Of a stretch of DNA of 64,000 bases, positions 59,490 through 64,000 are shown piece by piece (position 1 is the stretch's first letter; every line of letters begins with the position of its first letter). This DNA is from Bimuria novae-zelandiae CBS 107.79 (Eukaryota > Ascomycota > Dothideomycetes > Pleosporales > Didymosphaeriaceae): the NCBI GenBank assembly GCA_010015655.1, contig ML976657.1:670264-734263 (forward strand), in the 5' to 3' direction. The translations under genes and the position numbers were made by a program. The notes below the pieces were generated by a model that worked only from the letters and a program-made list of their open reading frames with translations, did not search any database and was not told the DNA's origin.

Positions 59490-62400
59490 TTATAGGGCGA
59501 TGGTAGTTGCGCAAGTGGGTACTATCCTATAAGTGGTTCTAATAAGTATAGCTTGACTAGTGGTGTACTATACGGGTATGGTGCGGCGATAGGCGTGCGA
59601 ACTAGCATTTATTATTCGTACGAGGGGTATCGTAGCTCTAATTAGCAAGAAGCGGGCTATAGAACGCCATAACCCTGGCTATTAGGGCTACTATAACGCG
59701 GCACGCTGCACACGCGCACCCCGCTGCCATAACTATAGAAAGAAATCTAATAAGCACGAAGGCCCGATAAGAGACAACTACGCTTATAAGTAATAATGCC
59801 CTAACTACCGCGGCCTATACACCGCAAACAACCCTACCTACTTAGTTAAACCTAGGCGAGTAAACAGTCGCATTATCTAACTAACTCGCCACGAAATAGC
59901 AACACTAAGACGCGCCGGATAGAAGGCCTTTAACTAGCTATATAACTTATAGCCTTAACCCGAGCTCACCGCCTAGGGCCAAGATACCTCCCCTAGCAAA
60001 GAAGATAATACCAGACTAGAGTAGGAACTAGTGGCCCTAAGCCATCGTCCCCTAAGGGGACCTTAACAATCGACCCCGTACCCCGACACCTCCTCACGAC
60101 AAGTGGCCCCAAGCTTATTAAGTAGGCCTGTACGATCCTCTACGCCAATTAGTAATAGCCTAAACCTTGTTACACTCTCTACTAGAAGCGCAAGATAGGA
60201 CGATCACACCTAGTCCTCCTTATAAGAGGACCAGACTATAGACAAATCTTTAAGTTAATAAGAAATAACCGCCGCAGACTTACCCCACGTAGGGACCCTA
60301 ACATTAAAGTATACTAAACAAATATTAGTAGAAGCGGCCTAGCACACATAGCCACCCTTAAAATTACTTTTATAGAGGGTATTAACATTATTTACATGCA
60401 AGAGCCAGCTACCTGGCTAGGCACACGCACTTTAAACCACCCTAGCTATAACCTTTACCTACTAGTAGATAGCTAGGATAGCTAGGAGACCTAGAAGGCA
60501 GAACGCCCCCAGGTCCTTATCTTTACCTATAAGGGTAACTAATTAAAAATTACACTACGCACTCCACTTTATAACTAGGATATATAGTAGATTAATATTA
60601 ACAGAATCTTAATACTTAATGCTTACTAGGCGCTATAGACTACGCCTGTTCTTAACTATATTACCTACCTTACCTCGCCTAACAGGTGCCTTGCTGGGGG
60701 CGACCTTAACGCTAAACACAACATGTTTAAGCCTAGAGCCACGACTATAAATGGCGGTGCTAAACTAGCCTAATAGGCTATAAACAGTGGCATAGACTAT
60801 ATTGGCGAGCCTAGAGTTCCCACCCACCGTGCGGGGCATGTTATAGACCTCTCCTTCTATAACATCCCCTTCGCTACTATAGCTATACAATCAGACATAA
60901 ACTACAGCTTAGACCACAACACGCTAGTTACTATAATACCTAAAAGGGGACAGGAGCCGCTTAACTAGTTCTAATATAGGGTCCCTACTACGAAGCTCCC
61001 GCTATTTATTAACGCTATTACTAATAGGATAAAGAGTACTCCTAGCTTAGATAGGCTACGCACTTACGAGCACGTTAATAGGCGCGTTACTACCTTAGAA
61101 AAAGTCCTTACTAACGCCCTAAAGATAGTAGGCAGGAAGAAAAGAGGGATAGGCTATTTAGCGCCCTAGTAGATAAACGCTTATAAACAAGCTTACTAGG
61201 CACACTTAAACTTACTAGACGGCCACACTGGCTAAGGCCCTTCTAAGGAGACGCGCACTTTCCTAGCAATAGTCCGCAAGATAAAGAAGAAATACTAGTA
61301 ACACACTATAGATAATGCGAAAGATAACTAGGAACTATTCTAAATTATTAACTAGCATAAGCTAGAACCTACTAGAACCCAGGCACTAATAGTCTTTAGA
61401 GGCATAGAGGCGACTAAAGATAAAGATAAGGCTGAGATGCTTCGACAAGCACTACTCTATAGATTCACAATAAAGGACGACCTGCCAGAACCGCCCTCCC
61501 TATAAGAGAACCCCACTATCCCTTAGGACACGTACCTGTCTATTAAAGAGACGGAGCGCTACGTAATTAGGGTCTTTAGCACCTTACTAGGTGCTAATAA
61601 TATAACTATCTAACTACTTATAGTATGCTAGAACTATATTAGACAGTACGTCTGCGACATCTACCGCGACCTACTTAAACTTAATTACTATCCTATCGCC
61701 TGGACGGACGAGGAGACTATGTTTATTAAGAAGCTTAGTAAGAAGGACTACACGGTCTTAGGCTTTATAAGACCCCTCGCCATGCTACTCTATCTTAGAA
61801 AGAAATTTAAAAGGATTGCCGCCCAGCGCATAGCCCACTTAGCTATACTACACGACGTACTAAGCCCCTAATATAGGGGGGCTCTACTAAAAAGGTTAGC
61901 TATAGACTTAATTGCCACCTTCACCCACGAAGTAAAACTAGCCTTTAGTAAAGGCTAGCACGTTACTATAGTTACTATAGACATGCTTAGGGCCTTTAAT
62001 GCCCTCCTTATTAACTAACTACTATACTAAATAAAAGGATAAGGCTGGCACTAGAAAGTCCTTGTGCTTACGCGCAATATTCTCACGAACTAATATATAC
62101 TTATTCACTATGGCTAACACTAATCTGGCCGCCACCTAGTGGCTTGCGGCACCCTACAGGGCTCCCCCTTTTTACCTATTATCTACATGCTGTACCTGGC
62201 GGAACTCCTCCTCTAGGACACCACGCTACAATTTAGATATGCTAACAATATCTGCCTATACAGAGCCTCTTATAGCCTTAACCTTAATATTAAATAACTC
62301 GCTAAAGACGTTTGTAAGATTAATAAATATAGCGTAGATAATAAGATTACTTTCTTACTAGACAAGCTTAAAATAATCTACCTTATACGGTAGAAAGGAG

Positions 62401-64000
62401 ACTACGCCCCTCCCTGTATTATTAATAAGAACCTTACCATACACCCTATTCTCCCCACGAGTAAGAACAGGGCCCTGCGCTGGCTAGGCGTGTAGTTTAA
62501 CTAAAAGCTTACCTTTAAGGCCTACGTTGCGACCTACGCCACTAAGATAAAGGTAGTCGCATATTATATTTGCAGCCTAGCTTAGATTAAACACGGCCCC
62601 CTACTAGAGTCCCTTCGTAAGGTAGTAATCTCCTGCGTCCTCCCACGACTCCTGTACGGCGCGGAGGCCTAGTATAGAGGCAGAACAAAGCCCTCTAGAA
62701 TTATATGCCAATCGAGAAGCGCTAAGGTAAGCACCTAACTAGGCTAGCATATTAACGCACTTAATAAAGTCCTTAAGCAGACATATAGAGCTATTATACT
62801 AGCCTATTAGACTACACCCACCACTATCGTCTTCCGGGACGTAGAACTCCCTTTAGTAGTAGTAGCACTTAAGATATGTAAGTTTTACTTTATAGTATAC
62901 TTACTAATAATTAATAATAAACACTTGCTAACTGCTAGGACCCTCCTGTCTATAGTTAGAAGAGGCTAAGGCGCAGGCCTCCCACAGAGAGCCTACTTAA
63001 AGGTATAGTAACTCGCACAGATCTTTAACCTAGTACCCTAACCGGAGTTCCGCGCCCCCCACTACTCCCCCGGGAGCCGTACTAACCCTATAGGCCAAGT
63101 GGCTAAGAAGGACGCTGCCTATTACTTTAAGGAGTAGTAGGCTCTCCTTTCGCTAACTATTATTATTATCTTTTTAGACGGCTCTAAAAAATAGATTAAC
63201 AGCGTTAAGCACGTTATATATAGCTACGCCGTATATAAAGGGTAGGCCCTTACCCTATAAAGTAATAGCTCCTTTAACCCTAGGTCCTACGTTTTTAATA
63301 CTAAAGCTATTAGCGCGTGGCGAGAACTTGCCTACATACTTAATACGCCCGCCTACTAGCTAAAACGCATATACATGTGTATTAATAGCACTTTTGTTAT
63401 ATAGTGTATAAGAGGCAACCCGTCCCCCTCTTTATAGTAGGCGTTCGTTAGGTGCCAGGAAATAATAGAGAATCTAGACATTGCTATCTAGTGGGCCCTA
63501 GGTTACTGCGAAATAAAAGGAAATAAATTAGCGGATTAGCTAGCTAACGACGTAGCAAAGTCCCCTTAACCTCTATACGGCATGGCAGCTAAGCCTATAG
63601 TCTTAGGCCTTAAGTTAGACGTCCGCGCCTATACTAGGAGCGCTAAGATAAACTAGTAGCGCGCCCGCTCGCCTAAGTTATCAAAATAGTACATGTAGTG
63701 GGACCTCACTTACCGCCCTGCGAAACAGCTAAAGGAGCTCACCCTCCAACAACTAGCGCTTACTAAGCTACTGTCCATGCGCACCCGCCACGGACACTAC
63801 GCCTGGTACTATAAGAAGTTTAGGCACGAAGACGCCGTCACTAAATGCCCCTACGGGGCAGACCTGGCGCCTAACCACATTGTACACTGCCCACGATCAG
63901 TTCGAAAGTTCCGCTACTGGCCGAAACGGCCAGCGTGCCCCCCAAGCACCACCAGGGAGGGCGTGGAATACCTAAAGGCACTTAAGCCAAAAGATTTCTA
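59490..64000 (+). mobile_element. Tad-like LINE (non-LTR retrotransposon), right end outside window
   Basis: Plus-strand readthrough in the order of Tad1-clade elements. ORF1 end with remains of Cys/His knuckles (ARCTRAPRCHNYRKKSNKHE, near 59700; CPNYRGLYTANNPTYLVKPR). ORF2 endonuclease from about 60310 (GINIIYMQEP; CLAGGDLNAKHN; GHVIDLSFYN). Reverse transcriptase about 61700-62300 (VTIVTIDMLRAFNAL; GSPFLPIIYMLYLAELLL). RNase H near 63160-63540 (FLDGSKK; GYCEIKGNKLAD) and a C-terminal CPYGADLAPNHIVHCP near 63850. The catalytic FADD-type site reads YANN at 62238-62249. Many stops, so it is dead. The 5' end is truncated or not recognisable. Confidence 0.88.

Larger units (their letters stand above)
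20735..64000. other. AT-rich, RIP-affected transposon block
   Basis: From here to the window end the sequence is dominated by TpA and strongly short of CpA and TpG, the footprint of RIP. Open frames longer than 60 codons almost vanish, and conserved transposon domains can be read only through many TAG and TAA codons where CAG, CAA or TGG is expected. No intact host gene, tRNA or rRNA was found. The elements inside are listed separately. Confidence 0.93.

Overview
The window looks like a piece of a filamentous ascomycete chromosome. Genes carry short GT-AG introns (mostly 44-128 bp), the conserved genes are of fungal type, and the repeats show the C-to-T (CpA to TpA) damage of repeat-induced point mutation (RIP). 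A dothideomycete is my inference; nothing here fixes the genus. The window has two compartments: a gene-rich, base-balanced part (1-20734) and an AT-rich transposon graveyard (20735-64000) with no intact gene that I can support.

Gene-rich part. Three housekeeping genes come first: HIS7 (minus, cut by the window start, with a Gcn4/CpcA-type TGACTCA box upstream), a neuronal calcium sensor NCS-1/Frq1 (minus, four exons) and Mediator subunit MED4 (plus, with a GAT-repeat acidic tail). After about 1 kb of non-coding DNA comes a six-gene block (5761-20032) that reads as a carbohydrate-catabolic cluster: Zn2Cys6 regulator 1 (plus), a DUF2264 protein (minus), a Dal5-type MFS transporter (minus), a cytosolic GH88 unsaturated glucuronyl hydrolase (plus, divergent from the transporter), Zn2Cys6 regulator 2 (minus) and a secreted GH2 glycosidase (minus). 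The natural model is that GH2 trims a polymer outside, the transporter imports an acidic oligosaccharide, GH88 (and perhaps DUF2264) breaks it down inside, and the two regulators control the set. A 10-bp everted CCG-N-CGG word is shared by two promoters and nearly matched in a third. CreA-like boxes cluster upstream of regulator 2.

Transposon part. From 20735 onward I resolve a nest. There are four Fot/pogo-type DNA transposons with TA target sites (one interrupted by another, which is itself interrupted by a Ty3/gypsy element that carries a solo LTR). There are two complete LTR elements with matching LTRs and 5-bp target duplications (copia 43208-48416; gypsy 49993-56634), several gypsy and copia remnants, a second solo LTR, a MITE-like island, and a Tad-like LINE running off the right end. 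RIP is heavy but patchy: islands that keep CA/TG dinucleotides sit inside saturated DNA. Exon coordinates were worked out by hand from splice signals, reading frame and remembered family sequence; no search was run.
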